Shown: positions 1 through 10,848, counted from the first letter of the stretch. The stretch is 64,000 nt of DNA from Tunturiibacter gelidiferens (GCF_014201335.1 NZ_JACHEB010000002.1:248001-312000); one strand, 5' to 3'. The notes: generated by a model not told the origin, from the letters alone. Translations and numbers: made by a program.

Positions 1-2161
1 TGTCCGTCTTCTCATCGAAGACTTGCAGCATTTTGGGATCTATGTGCACCTCAGCGACTTTGCTTTCGCCAGGTTGCAGCGCAAGATTGGCCCACCCGAC
101 CAGGCGGCGTGGTGGCTCTCCGGCTGAGGATGGCAAGGACGCATAGACCTGAGCGATTTCTTCTCCCGCTCTCTGCCCGGTGTTCTTGACCGCGAAGGAG
201 ACGGTAAGCGTGTCTGCCGCGATCTTCAGGTCTGAGTAGCTATAGGTGGTGTAGGAAAGCCCGTGGCCGAAAGGAAAGAGCACATCCTTATTCTCGGCGT
301 CGTACCACTTATAGCCGACCTTCAGCTTCTCGTCGTAATAGATTTGGAAAGGCGGCAGGCCCGCACCCATCTCCGCCATGATCGCGTTCATGGTGTCCTC
401 CAGTTTCAACTCGGAAGCGTCGGGCGGCTTGACGAGAACGGGGTGGGGCAAGTCGGCATCACGGAGGGGAAAGGTCGCGGCGAGCTTGCCCGATGGATTG
501 ATCTTTCCTGAGAGAACGGCGGCAATGGCCTCAGCGCCACGAATGCCGGGATACCAGGCTTCGACGATTCCGCTCACCTGGCCAGCCCATGGCATAGTTG
601 CTGCCGTTCCCGTCTCAAGAACGACAATGGTTTTCGGGTTCGCTTTCGCCACTGCTTCGATGAGCTCGTTTTGTTTGGGATCGAGACTCAGCGTTTCAAG
701 ATCTTTCGTCTCGGCTTCCCATTGATAGCCGAACACGATCGCGACATCGGAACGGTGGGCTAACTCGCTTGCTGCGGCAAGGTCCTCGCCGGAGTTGTAA
801 GTCACCTTCGCGTTCGGCAGAGCTGCCTGGATCGCGCTCAAAGGCGCATCACGAAGCCATGCTGGCCGGATCATAGAATCGAACGGGCCGGAGCCGGGCG
901 GCGGAGGTGGGATGGGATTGCCGCCGGGAGAATCGACCTGAGCCGAGCCGCCGCCCGAAAGAACGCCGACATCCGCATGGCCGCCAATCACTGCAATCGT
1001 CTGCTGCTTGCTCGGATCGAGCGGTAGCACTGCGTTTTTGTTCTTAAGGAGGACGATGCTCTTCTCAGCTAGCCGTTGCGCCACCTCAAAGCCATGATTT
1101 ACATCGACGACTTTCCTCTCGACAGGAAAATCAACAAGACCGGCAGAGAACTCAGCCCGGAGGATGCGGAGAACGTGATCGTCGAGTTCAGCCTGTGAGA
1201 CTTCGCCTGACGTAACGGCCTTCTTCAATTCGCTGCCATAGTAGAAGTCATCGGGCTGTTCCATATCGAGGCCAGCGTGCGAGGCTTTCGCTGCACTGTG
1301 GGTTCCGCCCCAGTCGGAGACGACGAAACCGTCGAAGTTGAAATCCTTCTTCAGCACGTCTTTCAGAAGGTAAGAGTTTTCGCATGCATAGGTGCCGTTG
1401 ACTCGGTTGTAGGCGCACATGACTGCGGCAGCCTTGGAAGTCTTCAGTGCGATCTCAAACGCCAAGAGGTCGGATTCACGCATAGATCGCTCGTCTATGT
1501 TGGCGTTCACTGCATACCGTCCGCTCTCCTGATCGTTGATGGCGTAATGCTTGATGTCGCCGATCACGTGCTGGTCCTGCTCGCCAAGCATGACGTTGCC
1601 GTCGAGCGTTCCCGCGAGGAGCGGGTCTTCTCCCATGTATTCGAAGGTTCGTCCGTTGCGCGGTTCGCGCGTAAGGTTCACACCGCCGCCGAGCGACATG
1701 TTGTAACCCTGCGCACGCAGTTCGGTGCCGATCAAAGCACCATATTCATACGCCGCCTTGGGGTCCCAGCTTGAAGCTGCGCCAAGGTTGCTGGGCAGTG
1801 CGGTCGCGTATCGGCCGTTCGCTTCGTCCCGCGTCACACCATAGGCTGCGTCGGCCATCTGGATTGCAGGAATGCCGAGCCGCGGAACCCCCACTGAAAA
1901 CCCTGCACCACCGTTCGAATCGGAAGGACCTGGGTGTTCGCCTACCATGCCCTGACCATGAACGATGGCGATCTTCTCGTCCAGCGTCATCTCCTTCAAC
2001 ACCAGCGCCGCACGTTGTGCCGGAGGGAGAGAAGGGCTGCTCCATGCACGGGTTGTGGCTGGGTTTTGAGCCTGCGTGGAAAAAGAGGAGCATGCCGTCG
2101 CAACGCAAAGGCAAGCTGTAGCGAGAGCTGTGGTGCAGGTCTTTGATTTCGGCTGAAGCAT
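1..2161 (-). CDS. GH3 beta-glucosidase, secreted (3' end outside window)
   Basis: Hydrolyses terminal beta-linked sugars from oligosaccharides, probably in the periplasm. The reading frame is open from an ATG at 2161 to the window edge (720 codons), so the last few dozen residues are missing. It begins with a signal-like stretch (ALATACLCVATACSSFSTQA). The GH3 N-terminal domain follows (EMTLDEKIAIVHGQG, then EYMGEDPLLAG and IKHYAINDQE), with GFVVSDWGGTHS around residue 283 supplying the aspartate nucleophile (codon at 1313-1315). The C-terminal sandwich has LLKNKNAVLPL and a fibronectin III-like end marked by FPFGHGLSYT. Architecture and length fit bacterial GH3 enzymes of 750-850 residues. 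The exact sugar specificity cannot be read from sequence. Confidence 0.93.
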   Translation of the reverse strand, partial: MLQPKSKTCTTALATACLCVATACSSFSTQAQNPATTRAWSSPSLPPAQRAALVLKEMTLDEKIAIVHGQGMVGEHPGPSDSNGGAGFSVGVPRLGIPAIQMADAAYGVTRDEANGRYATALPSNLGAASSWDPKAAYEYGALIGTELRAQGYNMSLGGGVNLTREPRNGRTFEYMGEDPLLAGTLDGNVMLGEQDQHVIGDIKHYAINDQESGRYAVNANIDERSMRESDLLAFEIALKTSKAAAVMCAYNRVNGTYACENSYLLKDVLKKDFNFDGFVVSDWGGTHSAAKASHAGLDMEQPDDFYYGSELKKAVTSGEVSQAELDDHVLRILRAEFSAGLVDFPVERKVVDVNHGFEVAQRLAEKSIVLLKNKNAVLPLDPSKQQTIAVIGGHADVGVLSGGGSAQVDSPGGNPIPPPPPGSGPFDSMIRPAWLRDAPLSAIQAALPNAKVTYNSGEDLAAASELAHRSDVAIVFGYQWEAETKDLETLSLDPKQNELIEAVAKANPKTIVVLETGTAATMPWAGQVSGIVEAWYPGIRGAEAIAAVLSGKINPSGKLAATFPLRDADLPHPVLVKPPDASELKLEDTMNAIMAEMGAGLPPFQIYYDEKLKVGYKWYDAENKDVLFPFGHGLSYTTYSYSDLKIAADTLTVSFAVKNTGQRAGEEIAQVYASLPSSAGEPPRRLVGWANLALQPGESKVAEVHIDPKMLQVFDEKTD

Positions 2162-2512
2162 CTTGTCTCCTTCGCCCTCTGCAACCAAAGGTTTGGCGGT
2201 GTGGGCGTAGTAGATCCTACACCGCTATAGAAAACACAGTGCTTGCCTCAGTGCGCCCGCTCTGCCTTGTGCTGTATGCCACCCACGCATAAACCTCAAT
2301 CGGCGATTGCACGTGCGTCGCACCGACCAGGGACCCTTGGGACAGCCAAAAGAGGATCGCCACGTATATAGGTCCTCAGAAACGCGCTTCCCGTCACTTG
2401 ACGATCGCTGGCGAGAAGTCTACTTAAGGGGATCGATCCGTCAAATCGGGGAGCCAACGGGCAGGAGCGGCTCGTCTGCTCCTGGCCGTGCTCGCTCTTT
2501 CGTTAGTGCGAT
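2162..2512. other. Intergenic, no gene seen
   Basis: This stretch separates two leftward genes and should hold the promoter of the GH3 gene. I see no convincing ORF, repeat or RNA gene in it. Confidence 0.5.
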
Positions 2513-3922
2513 TTAGAGATTCGGGTGTAGGTCCCGCACAGGGCTTACCTGCTCTAGAAGGGACGCGACGTGGAGAATCGTAGACTCGGCTTGCCAGCTG
2601 CCAACGATCTGCACGCCGATCGGCATTCCGTCATGGCTGGTGCCGAACCGCATGGAAACGCCCGGCAAGCCAGTAACACTCAACGGCGTTGTCGCGGACA
2701 TTATTCCCAAGACGTTCACAGTCTGGCCGTTGATCAGCAACTCGGCCTGGCCGTGCTTGAAGGAAGGAGTAGGGATGACCGGGGTGAGCAGGACATCGTA
2801 CTTCTGGAAGTACTCGGCATAACCATCCTTCAGCCGCTCCGCAGCTTGCGCAGCATCGATGTAGTCCGCCGCGGGAGTGTCGGGCAGCGAGAGCATGAAC
2901 CTGGCCATGTCGCCAATTTCATCCTCGCTGCGGCCAGCCGTCGTCTCCACGAATCCGGGCTTCATCTCGAGGACATGCAGACGTGTGAATACATCAAGCG
3001 CAAAGTCGCGCTCAAGCGCCGGGATGCGTACCGACTCGACAGTGTGCCCGAAATCTTTAAGCGATTCAGCGGCAGCTTCCACCGTCGCCGCGGTCTCGCG
3101 GTCGACCGGGCCAAAGCCGGGTTCAACCAGCCAGCCCACACGAAGCGGACGGTTGTTGGAACTTCCAATCCCGTTATCGAACGAGATGGCGCTGCTGGAG
3201 TAGCCGTCCTGTCCGTCCGGTCCAGCGAGTTGGGAAAAAGCCAACGATAGATCGCGGATACTCCGCGCCATGGGGCCTACATGCCAGAAACGGCGCGGTT
3301 CACGCGGCCAAATGCCCGTCATGGGGACGCGTCCGTGGGTGGCCTTGAGCGAGACAATGCCGGTGTGGGCTGCCGGGCCACGCAGGGAGATCGCAAGGTC
3401 GGTACCCAAGCCAAGTGGAGACATGCCCGCTGCAATCGCCGCCGACTCGCCACCACTTGAGCCGCCCGGAGTCAGATCCAGGTTCCATGGGTTATTCGTT
3501 CGACCAGTGAGCAGATTGTCGCTTTCGACCCCGTAGGAGAATTCAGGAAGATTGGTCTTCGCAAGCAGAATGCCGCCTGCTTTCTTCAGGCGCGCAACGC
3601 TGGTCGCGTCCGTGTCGGGCGTTCGTCCTTTGAAGATGGGCGTTCCACGTTGGGTCGGCACCATCGCGGTGTCGATCGAATCCTTTACCGTGAAGGGCAC
3701 CCCGTGCAGGGGTCCCAGCTCTTCTCCACGCTGGACCGCCGCTTCCGCTTTCCTGGCGAACTCCAACGCATCCTCGGCGATCGTGACGATCGCATCCACC
3801 TTTGGGTTGACGGCCTCGATGCGATCGAGGTGTGCCTTCATGACTTCGACCGGAGAGACCTCGCGTGCGCGGATCAGTTCGGCCAGCTTCGTTGCGTCGG
3901 AATAAATCAGATCAGTACTCAT
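2513..3922 (-). CDS. Amidase (amidase signature family)
   Basis: Hydrolyses a carboxamide; the substrate is not predictable. The 469-residue length is normal for the family. The Ser-cisSer-Lys triad can be placed: Lys80 in GVPFTVKDSID, Ser155/156 in TPGGSSGGESA, and Ser179 in TDLAISLRGPA, where the usual GGS before the nucleophile reads AIS. The C-terminal half has the typical LTPVIPTPSF and GLPGVSMRFG segments. There is no signal peptide, so it is cytosolic. It is divergent from a TetR gene across a 109-bp spacer that holds two operator-like sites, one overlapping its ribosome-binding region, so repression by that TetR is likely. The altered residues next to Ser179 could affect specificity. 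Confidence 0.93.
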   Translation of the reverse strand: MSTDLIYSDATKLAELIRAREVSPVEVMKAHLDRIEAVNPKVDAIVTIAEDALEFARKAEAAVQRGEELGPLHGVPFTVKDSIDTAMVPTQRGTPIFKGRTPDTDATSVARLKKAGGILLAKTNLPEFSYGVESDNLLTGRTNNPWNLDLTPGGSSGGESAAIAAGMSPLGLGTDLAISLRGPAAHTGIVSLKATHGRVPMTGIWPREPRRFWHVGPMARSIRDLSLAFSQLAGPDGQDGYSSSAISFDNGIGSSNNRPLRVGWLVEPGFGPVDRETAATVEAAAESLKDFGHTVESVRIPALERDFALDVFTRLHVLEMKPGFVETTAGRSEDEIGDMARFMLSLPDTPAADYIDAAQAAERLKDGYAEYFQKYDVLLTPVIPTPSFKHGQAELLINGQTVNVLGIMSATTPLSVTGLPGVSMRFGTSHDGMPIGVQIVGSWQAESTILHVASLLEQVSPVRDLHPNL

Positions 3923-3934
3923 TGTGTGCCCTCT

Positions 3935-3983
3935 CTACCTGCCACTTGGCAGGTGTGGAATTGAGATTCTACCTGCCACATGG
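3935..3983. promoter_or_regulatory. Paired operator for the divergent TetR regulator
   Basis: Two near-identical 15-mers, CTACCTGCCACTTGG at 3935-3949 and CTACCTGCCACATGG at 3969-3983 (14 of 15 identical), lie 34 bp apart in the amidase/TetR spacer. The first is part of a perfect 8+2+8 palindrome, ACCTGCCACTTGGCAGGT at 3937-3954; the second has a shortened right half (TGGTAG). Paired palindromes between a TetR gene and a divergent enzyme gene are the classical arrangement for autoregulation plus repression of the target. The call rests on symmetry and position. Confidence 0.75.
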
Positions 3984-4031
3984 TAGATTCAGAAATTGAG
4001 AGGTTTTTTTCAATGAATGGGCGGAGAAGTG

Positions 4032-4595
4032 ATGAGTGTAAATGCTCGTGAAGAGATCCTGGCCGCCGCGAAGCTTGCGGCTCAAGCTCACGGTTATGAA
4101 GGACTAAACTACCGGGATTTGGCTGCACAGGTCGGCATCAAAGCCGCAAGTATCTATTATTACTTCCCTAGCAAAGCCGAACTGGCTACGGCGGTGGCGA
4201 AGCGCTACTGGGAGGATGATGCAGCTTATCTCGAGTCTCTGCTGCAGAACTCCGTCACGCCGCTGGATGCGTTGCGTCGCTATCCGGAGACCTTTCGCTG
4301 GGCACTGGAGAACGACAATCGCATCTGCCTTTGCAGCTTTATGTCTGCGCAATTCGACGACCTGCCTGACGTAGTGAAGCCGGAAGTTCAAGCTTTCGCC
4401 GACGTCAACGTTGCGTGGTTGAGAAAGACATTGGTTGCCGCCAAGGTTGCCAGCCCCAAGGAAGCAGAAAAGCGAGCACGTGCTATCTACGCTGGAATCG
4501 TGGGTGCTCAACTGATGGCAAGGAGCCGCGCAGATATTGCTCTCTATGACAGCGTGATCGACAGCTACCGCGCCGCAGGATTGCTTCCCGCGTGA
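4032..4595 (+). CDS. TetR/AcrR family transcriptional regulator
   Basis: A one-domain repressor of about 187 residues. The N-terminal helix-turn-helix is canonical: AREEILAAAKLAAQAHGYEG, then YRDLAAQVGIKAASIYYYFPSKAEL. The C-terminal ligand domain is not diagnostic. I chose ATG 4032 over the in-frame ATG at 4017 because GGAG at 4023-4026 sits five bases before it. The gene is divergent from the amidase, and the two operator-like sites lie in the shared spacer, so the amidase and this gene itself are the probable targets. The ligand may be an amide or the product of its hydrolysis (inference). Confidence 0.92.
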   Translation: MSVNAREEILAAAKLAAQAHGYEGLNYRDLAAQVGIKAASIYYYFPSKAELATAVAKRYWEDDAAYLESLLQNSVTPLDALRRYPETFRWALENDNRICLCSFMSAQFDDLPDVVKPEVQAFADVNVAWLRKTLVAAKVASPKEAEKRARAIYAGIVGAQLMARSRADIALYDSVIDSYRAAGLLPA

Positions 4596-4730
4596 AGGCA
4601 GATGCGTACTGAGGAACGCGCTTCTCGGAGGTGCCGGTTACTGGCGAGGAGCCGACGTCTGAGGAGTAGTCACGGTGTCGGTGCGTATTGGCAAGGGCCC
4701 ACTTGTCGACTGTGAGTTGTTTGGCTCAAC

Positions 4731-7163
4731 TCATTCTTCGCGCAGCAGGATCATCGGGTCAACAGCGAGGGCACGCCGGGCGGGAACCAAGGCGGCGACC
4801 AGACCTACGCAAAGCATGGTGAGAATGACGCCGCCGAGGATGACCGGGTCTTTCGGCGTGGCCTGATACACGATCGACGAGAGGACACGGGTTGCGAGTA
4901 CACCGAGAATCATGCCAGCGATCGATCCAATGGCAAGCAGGCGGAAAGTACGTCCGAGCGCTGCACCTAGCAGTTCTTGTTGGCCAGCTCCGAGAGCTAT
5001 GCGGATACCGAGTTCGCGGAGGCGTTTGCTGACGGTGTAAGCGGCCATGCCGAAGATGCCGGTGATGGCAAGCATCGCGCCCAGCAGGCCAAGCGCACCG
5101 AGAGAGACGGTGGCTACGCGAGAGGCGAAGAGTGCGGAGTCCAGCTCGCTGTGCCAGGTTAGGATCTCGAGCGGCAGCGCTGGATCGAGGTTGCGCATCG
5201 AGTGTTGCAATGCTGCGGCAAGCTCTTGCGGGTCGCGTTGCGATCGAACAATGAGCCGGGCGTCGCTGGCAGGATGCTGGAGGAAGGAAAAGAACATGGC
5301 CGGCTTGGGATCTTCGGTCAGGGTTTCATATTTGCCGTCTTCGACTACGCCTACCACTTCCGCCCTGTCGCCGCCCCAGAACTTGAAGTGGCTACCTATG
5401 GCTTTGTCTACGGATCCGAAGACCTTGCGGGCGAATTCGCGATTCACGACCGCCACGATGGGAGCCTTGTCTTCGTCGTGCATGGTAAACGTTCTGCCGA
5501 CGAGGAGAGCTGTTCCGGCAGCACGGAAATAGTCGGGCGAGACATTGAAGTTCTGGGCATCGGCTGCGGCGTTCGTCGGACGCAAATCGGTGGTGGCGTC
5601 GGCGTATACGTCGGAATCTCCTCCGCCAATGCTGAGTGGAAGACGACTGGCATATCCGACAGCATCGACACCGGGGATTGCGGCGGCGGCATCGAGCATG
5701 CGTTTCTGCATTGGCACACGCTTGTCGCCATCATATCCAGCCATCTTCAGATCGGTCTTTACCAGCATCACGTTTTTAGGCTGGATACCGTAGTTGCTTT
5801 GCAGCGAACGAGCCAGGCCACGCACAGCGACGAGCGAAGCGGTGACCAGGACAGCGCAAATGGCGATCTGCAAACCGAGCAGAACGTCGCGCAGTGTCAA
5901 GCGGCGAGCGCCGCCGACGCTTGTGGATCCGGAGCGGATGATCTGCCAGGGATCGGAGCGAAGAATCTGGCGGATAGGGACCAAGCCAAAGAACAAGCCA
6001 CTGAAGACAGCCAGCAGGAAGGCCAGAGCGTAGGTGTTCACGTCAGGATTTACGGGGATGTTGATCGGGATATTCGGAATCGGCCGCCATGTGCTGAGAG
6101 CGCGCAGGATGACTACGGCTCCCGCGGTGCCACAAATACCTCCGGCCAGAGAGACCAAAACGCCTTCCGTGATGAGCTGGCGGAAGATGAGCTTGCGGCG
6201 CGATCCCAGAGCCATGCGGACTGCGATTTCGCGGGAACGGTCCGCGGCGCGCGCGGCGAACAGGCTACCGAGATTGGCGCATGCGGCAAGCAGGATAAGA
6301 CCTGCGAGGAGCATGAGTCCGAACATAAAAGCGCGCGTGGGTCGACCGAGCGTGTTTCCGGCGAGTCCGGGGCGGGACAAGGAGAACTTGATGCCATCAT
6401 CAGATTTGGGATAGGTTTTCGCGAGCGAATTTGCGATGGTGTTCAAGTCCGCGGTAGCTGCGGCTGGCGTTACTCCGGGCTTGAGGTGTCCTATCGCCCA
6501 GGCGCTATGGTTGCCACGCTCCTCGAGCGAAAACCAATCAGTAATTTGGGGGGAGTTAACGATGGGAGCCCAGAGATCGGGCGCGAAGAAGAGTTCGGTG
6601 CCGCGGAAGTTCTGTGGAGCAACTCCGATGACGGTGAAGGGATGTTTGTTGATCTGCACAGTGCGGCCCACTGCGGCAGGATCCCCGTTAAAGCTGCTGT
6701 GCCAGAGCGCATAGCTGAGAACGATCTCGGGCACGCTGTTCGGCCCATGTTCTTCAGAAGCATGGATGAATCGGCCAAGATAGGGCTGAATGCCGAGGGC
6801 ATCGAAGTAATTGCCACTTACGGTATAGGGCCAGACTACGGAGGGATTTCCGTGGCCGGTATCGAGCCCGACGCCGCCCATGATGTTGTATAGCACCAGC
6901 GAGTCGAAGCTGCGGTTCCTGTCGCGCAGGTCGCGATAATCCGGATAGGACTCCGATGGAGATGAATCAGACCCGTAGGCGCGTTCCAGCATGAACAGCG
7001 TCTCGGCGTTCGGCACGTTGAGCGGTCGCAAGATCAAGGCATTCAAAACGCTGAACACGATTGCATTGGCGCCGATGGCGAGTGCCAGTGTGAGCACAGC
7101 GGTCAGGGCGAATCCAGGCGCTTTTGCCAACTGTCGGAAAGCGAGTCGTATATCGGCGTTCAT
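4731..7163 (-). CDS. ADOP-family ABC permease (duplicated MacB/FtsX type)
   Basis: Inner-membrane permease of 810 residues. It starts with the family signature MNADIRLAFRQLAKAPGFAL followed by a membrane helix. A MacB-like periplasmic domain comes next, with YPDYRDLRDRNRSFD and SGNYFDALGIQPYLGR. An FtsX-type membrane block follows (LGSLFAARAADRSREIAVRMALG). A second periplasmic domain then leads to a second FtsX block (AYTVSKRLRELGIRIALGAG) ending in PARRALAVDPMILLREE. These duplicated orphan permeases are abundant in Acidobacteriota and usually have no adjacent ATPase gene, as here. The transported molecule is unknown; macrolide or lipoprotein-type efflux is only a family analogy. It is convergent with the TetR gene. 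Confidence 0.93.
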   Translation of the reverse strand: MNADIRLAFRQLAKAPGFALTAVLTLALAIGANAIVFSVLNALILRPLNVPNAETLFMLERAYGSDSSPSESYPDYRDLRDRNRSFDSLVLYNIMGGVGLDTGHGNPSVVWPYTVSGNYFDALGIQPYLGRFIHASEEHGPNSVPEIVLSYALWHSSFNGDPAAVGRTVQINKHPFTVIGVAPQNFRGTELFFAPDLWAPIVNSPQITDWFSLEERGNHSAWAIGHLKPGVTPAAATADLNTIANSLAKTYPKSDDGIKFSLSRPGLAGNTLGRPTRAFMFGLMLLAGLILLAACANLGSLFAARAADRSREIAVRMALGSRRKLIFRQLITEGVLVSLAGGICGTAGAVVILRALSTWRPIPNIPINIPVNPDVNTYALAFLLAVFSGLFFGLVPIRQILRSDPWQIIRSGSTSVGGARRLTLRDVLLGLQIAICAVLVTASLVAVRGLARSLQSNYGIQPKNVMLVKTDLKMAGYDGDKRVPMQKRMLDAAAAIPGVDAVGYASRLPLSIGGGDSDVYADATTDLRPTNAAADAQNFNVSPDYFRAAGTALLVGRTFTMHDEDKAPIVAVVNREFARKVFGSVDKAIGSHFKFWGGDRAEVVGVVEDGKYETLTEDPKPAMFFSFLQHPASDARLIVRSQRDPQELAAALQHSMRNLDPALPLEILTWHSELDSALFASRVATVSLGALGLLGAMLAITGIFGMAAYTVSKRLRELGIRIALGAGQQELLGAALGRTFRLLAIGSIAGMILGVLATRVLSSIVYQATPKDPVILGGVILTMLCVGLVAALVPARRALAVDPMILLREE

Positions 7164-7448
7164 GTTCTACCTCGTCACGCACCATCGCGTATCTTCCTTG
7201 GGCTCCCGGGCTTGTATAGGCTGTACGCGCCTATTGAGGCGGCGGTTCCATTTGGCGTTGCCAGTTTCTACCCAGGGGCTGGGCAGAGTGCCTGAAATGC
7301 GGTTCGTGCGGAAGATCCTTCGATGAGGAGCAAAGGGCTCGGATCAGTCGCCGCGGAGCACCACAAAAGTATCGTGCGAATCTCTCGATTTTCATTGGGT
7401 CTGTTGTGGGGGCGGGCTAGAATCCGAGGCGAACATTCCTGATTTGGT

Positions 7449-10324
7449 TTGGATGATGCAGTTCAGAACGCGACCTGTGGACGCGAGGAGAGATTTATAA
7501 GCGAAGCGGTAGCGAATGAACAGGTGGTGAAGTGTGTCTGGGCTCGTGTGGGACAGGGATTTGGCCGGGGTTTTGTGAATGCTGCTGTTGCGGGCGCTGG
7601 GTTACTCTCGTTGTTGCTTGCGGGATGTTCGCAGAAGTCTGGCGTTGAAAACGTGGGAGCGCCTGTTGCGTCGCTTCATCTGCACGGTTCGGCGTATGGT
7701 GGCGAGCAGCCGGTAAGTGGGGCGACGATTCAGTTGTATGCGGTGGGACGACGGGGGATGGTTCGGCTTCGACGCCGTTGCTGACTCAGGTTGTTACGAG
7801 CGATGCGAATGGTGAGTTCACGCTGGCCGGCGACTTTCAATGCCCGTCGGCTTCTACGCTGGTTTATTTGACGGCTACTGGTGGCAATCCCGGGTTGCCG
7901 ACTGGGATGACGAATCCGCAGCTGGCGCTGATGGCTGCGCTGGGGAGTTGTGGGAGTATGGGATCTTCGACGACGATTAATGTGAATGAGCTGACGACGG
8001 TGGCGGCGGTGTGGCCGCTAGCTCCGTTTATGAGTTCGTATAGTGCGATTGGATCGGGTTCGGCGGATGCGGCTGCGCTGGCGAATGGGTTTGCGCAGGC
8101 GGCGATCTTTGCGGACACGACGACTGGCAGGGTGCCCGGGTTGAATGTTCCGAGTGGGACGACCGTTCCTGTGGAACAGATCGACACGCTGGCGGATGCG
8201 CTTGCCAGCTGTACCAACTCCAACGGAGGCGTGGCGGGGGATGGTTCGGCGTGCGGGATGCTGTTTGCGGCAGCGACGCCGCCTGGAGGAGCTGCTCCGG
8301 TGAACGTGATTGGGGCGGGGACAAATCTTGCGAATAATCCGACGCTGGACTCTTCGAGCATCTTCGGACTGGTGGGAGGGAAGTCTCCGTTCCAGCCTAC
8401 GCTGACCTCAGCGCCTGGGAGTCTTGCGGTGCAGCTGGGCTCTCCTACCGGTGGACTGTCTATCTCTAGTTCTGCCCTGGTGTTTCCTGCTGCGTACCTG
8501 AACTTCCCGTCAATCGAGTCGTTCACTATCACGAACACCAGCCTGATCCCATCCGGAGTTGGAAGCTTTAGCATCGTTGGCGCTGGTGCTGCAGACTTTT
8601 CGCTGATTCCCAACTTCTCCAACCCCGGCGCCAACTGTCCTGGAGCTCCAGGTCTAGCCCCGGGAGAGACGTGCACGATGCTGATTGGGTTTACTCCTAC
8701 CTCCAGCGGAGCTCGCAATGCCACCGTGTTGGTGGGAAGTTCCGCGGCGAATTCGCCTCAGTCTATTACCCTGAGCGGCACTGGGCTGGCTCATACAGGG
8801 AGTTCCGTGACTCTCTCGCCTTCGTCGCTCACCTTCTCGCTTGCAGGTGTCCCTCAACCGGTGACGGTTACGAATAATGGAATGACGCCGATAGTGATCG
8901 GACCTATCATGCTCAACCCTTCTGGATCGGAGACGAACAATTGCGGCTCATCCCTAGCGGCGCAATCGATATGCACCATACAGGTGGAAGCTACAGGAGG
9001 TGCAGGTGGATCTCAAACGGGAACGCTCACGGTCAACGACGGTGGAGTTCCGGGGACAGAAACGGTACCTATTGATGTGCAGTATCCGAGCAATATAACT
9101 TTCTATTGGTCCCCCATCGATTTTGGAAACCTCGCAGTGGGGGTGACGAGTCCAACCAATGCCAGCAATTCCATCTTTTCAGTTGAAGGTGCGGGCGTGG
9201 GGCCCGTTTCGATTACTGGACCTAATGCGGCCGATTTCTCGGTACAGCCAGTGCCGAGGCAGTTGGGGGACCACCTAGATACCTTTTTTTACGTACAGTT
9301 CACGCCTAGTGGAGTTGGTCCACGGACGGCGACGTTGGTTACGAATTATGGAAATATCCCACTAAGCGGAAATGGAATTCCAGATGGGCCATCGCTGACG
9401 ATCACTCCGGCTTCAGCGGTGGTGGGCATGCTGGGAGTTGGCGCTCAGATATTTGCCCCCGCTCCCGGCTTGCAGTGGACGAATGACGGGAGTGTTGTTC
9501 TGACGTCGTCTGGAGCGATCACCGGGCCGGACGCAAGTTCGTTCAGCTTGACCGCTAGTGGAAACCTCACAATCGCGCCGACTCAGTCAGTCCCATTCAC
9601 CGTTACTTTTACTCCTTCGCACGTTGGTGTCAATACTGCTACGCTTACGGTGACGGATGCCACTTCCGGTTATTCGAAATCGATTCCGCTAACCGGTTAC
9701 GGCGAACCTGACGCACCATCGGTTACACCCAGCATTCTCAGCTTTGGCCCCACGGGGATAGGAGTGCAGAGTGCGGCCCAGTCTATGACAATATCTGCAC
9801 CTGGCGGTGACCCGGTCTCGGTTTCTCCATACCCTGATAGCAATTTCGTTGTGTCATCCGGAACATGTGCGATCGAGACCCCATGTCAGATCAGCGTTTC
9901 CTTTAAGCCTTCCAATACTTCCTTCTATTCACTAGCCTATACCGTGACCGATCTTGTCACCGAGGAGTCGACCGGTTTCAATCTCAGGGGTTCGGGAGGT
10001 GTGGGATCGGTTTCGTTGTCGAGTTCTTCGCTTACGTTTGCGGCGCGAGATATTGCCACGACCTCGATCTCTCAGACTGTGATGTTGACCAATACTGGCG
10101 ATGCGACGCTCACGATCTCAGGGATAACCTTTGCCGGGGCAAATATAGGGGATTTTCCGATTGAATCGAATACCTGTGGAAGTACTTTGACAAGCGGAGC
10201 CAACTGCGCAATTGGAATTTCATTCGACCCGACCGCTTCGGGTACGCGAACTGCGGTTTTGCAGATTATCAGCAACGCTGCGAGTTCGCCGGACATAATT
10301 CCACTGTCAGGGACTGCGAACTGA
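7449..10324 (+). pseudogene. Choice-of-anchor D (ASH/HYDIN-like) repeat lipoprotein, split by one frameshift
   Basis: Two overlapping frames (7449-7784 and 7778-10324) encode one protein. The first gives a lipoprotein signal, LLSLLLAGCS, then a carboxypeptidase-regulatory-like strand ending SGATIQLYAVG. The second resumes the same domain in another frame: from 7748 the codons read TTGDGSASTPLLTQVVTSD. One G missing near 7743-7747 explains it. The rest has about six ASH-type beta-sandwich repeats, each with phrases such as FTITNTS, CTMLIGFTPTSSGARNATVLV and IPLSGTGN. This is an extracytoplasmic repeat protein of unknown partner, typical of acidobacteria. The true start is unclear: GTG codons at 7524 and 7527 would place the signal sequence better. 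The lesion lies beside a G run, so a sequencing error is possible. Confidence 0.75.
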
Positions 10325-10848
10325 GTGCTGGTCAATGACGTGGACGCCACCGCGACTGCCGTTGCGATGAGGGAAGATCGACGACACATTCTAGCGAGCT
10401 AGCCTACCCTGACATTGAGTTCTGATTTGTATTTAGGGAATATTTGCGGTGGCTGCGGGTTTATAGAAGTAACTCCGTTTGGCTGATAGTGAGCAGCCGA
10501 ATGATTGGAGTCGCTGGCGTTTCTCGTCATCTGTGTCTACTGCATGTCTCGGGTTCGTAGGCCTCGATGATCGATAACTAAAACGAATTGCGCATTGTTA
10601 ATCAGTGTCGGATGCCGTAATGGCCTGACAGCGAGGTAGTAGCTGCGCCAAAAATGCGTTTTTGCTTATTTGGAACACGGAAGGTTTGTTTCAGCGAAAG
10701 AGGATGCGCTGCCGCCCAGCAGGTTGGAACGATGGTCACGAGCGTTTTCAACGACGGCACGACCTGGGATGGAAGCTAGTCGCAGGGGACACAAACGGGG
10801 ACCTACCAGGAATCTATCGGGGACTTATCAAGGAAAGCGGGAGAGAAC
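10325..10848. other. Intergenic, no gene seen
   Basis: About 520 bases with no convincing ORF. Shortly before the next gene GGGGAC occurs three times (about 10787-10830), and AAGGAAAGCGGGAGAG before 10849 provides the ribosome-binding site. The first 90 bases stay open in the frame of the preceding gene after its stop, which may mean a longer ancestral end. Confidence 0.4.

Noticed and set aside
5202..6893. 563-codon open frame on the plus strand
   Set aside because: Lies wholly antisense to the well-supported ADOP permease; composition is a shadow of its codons.
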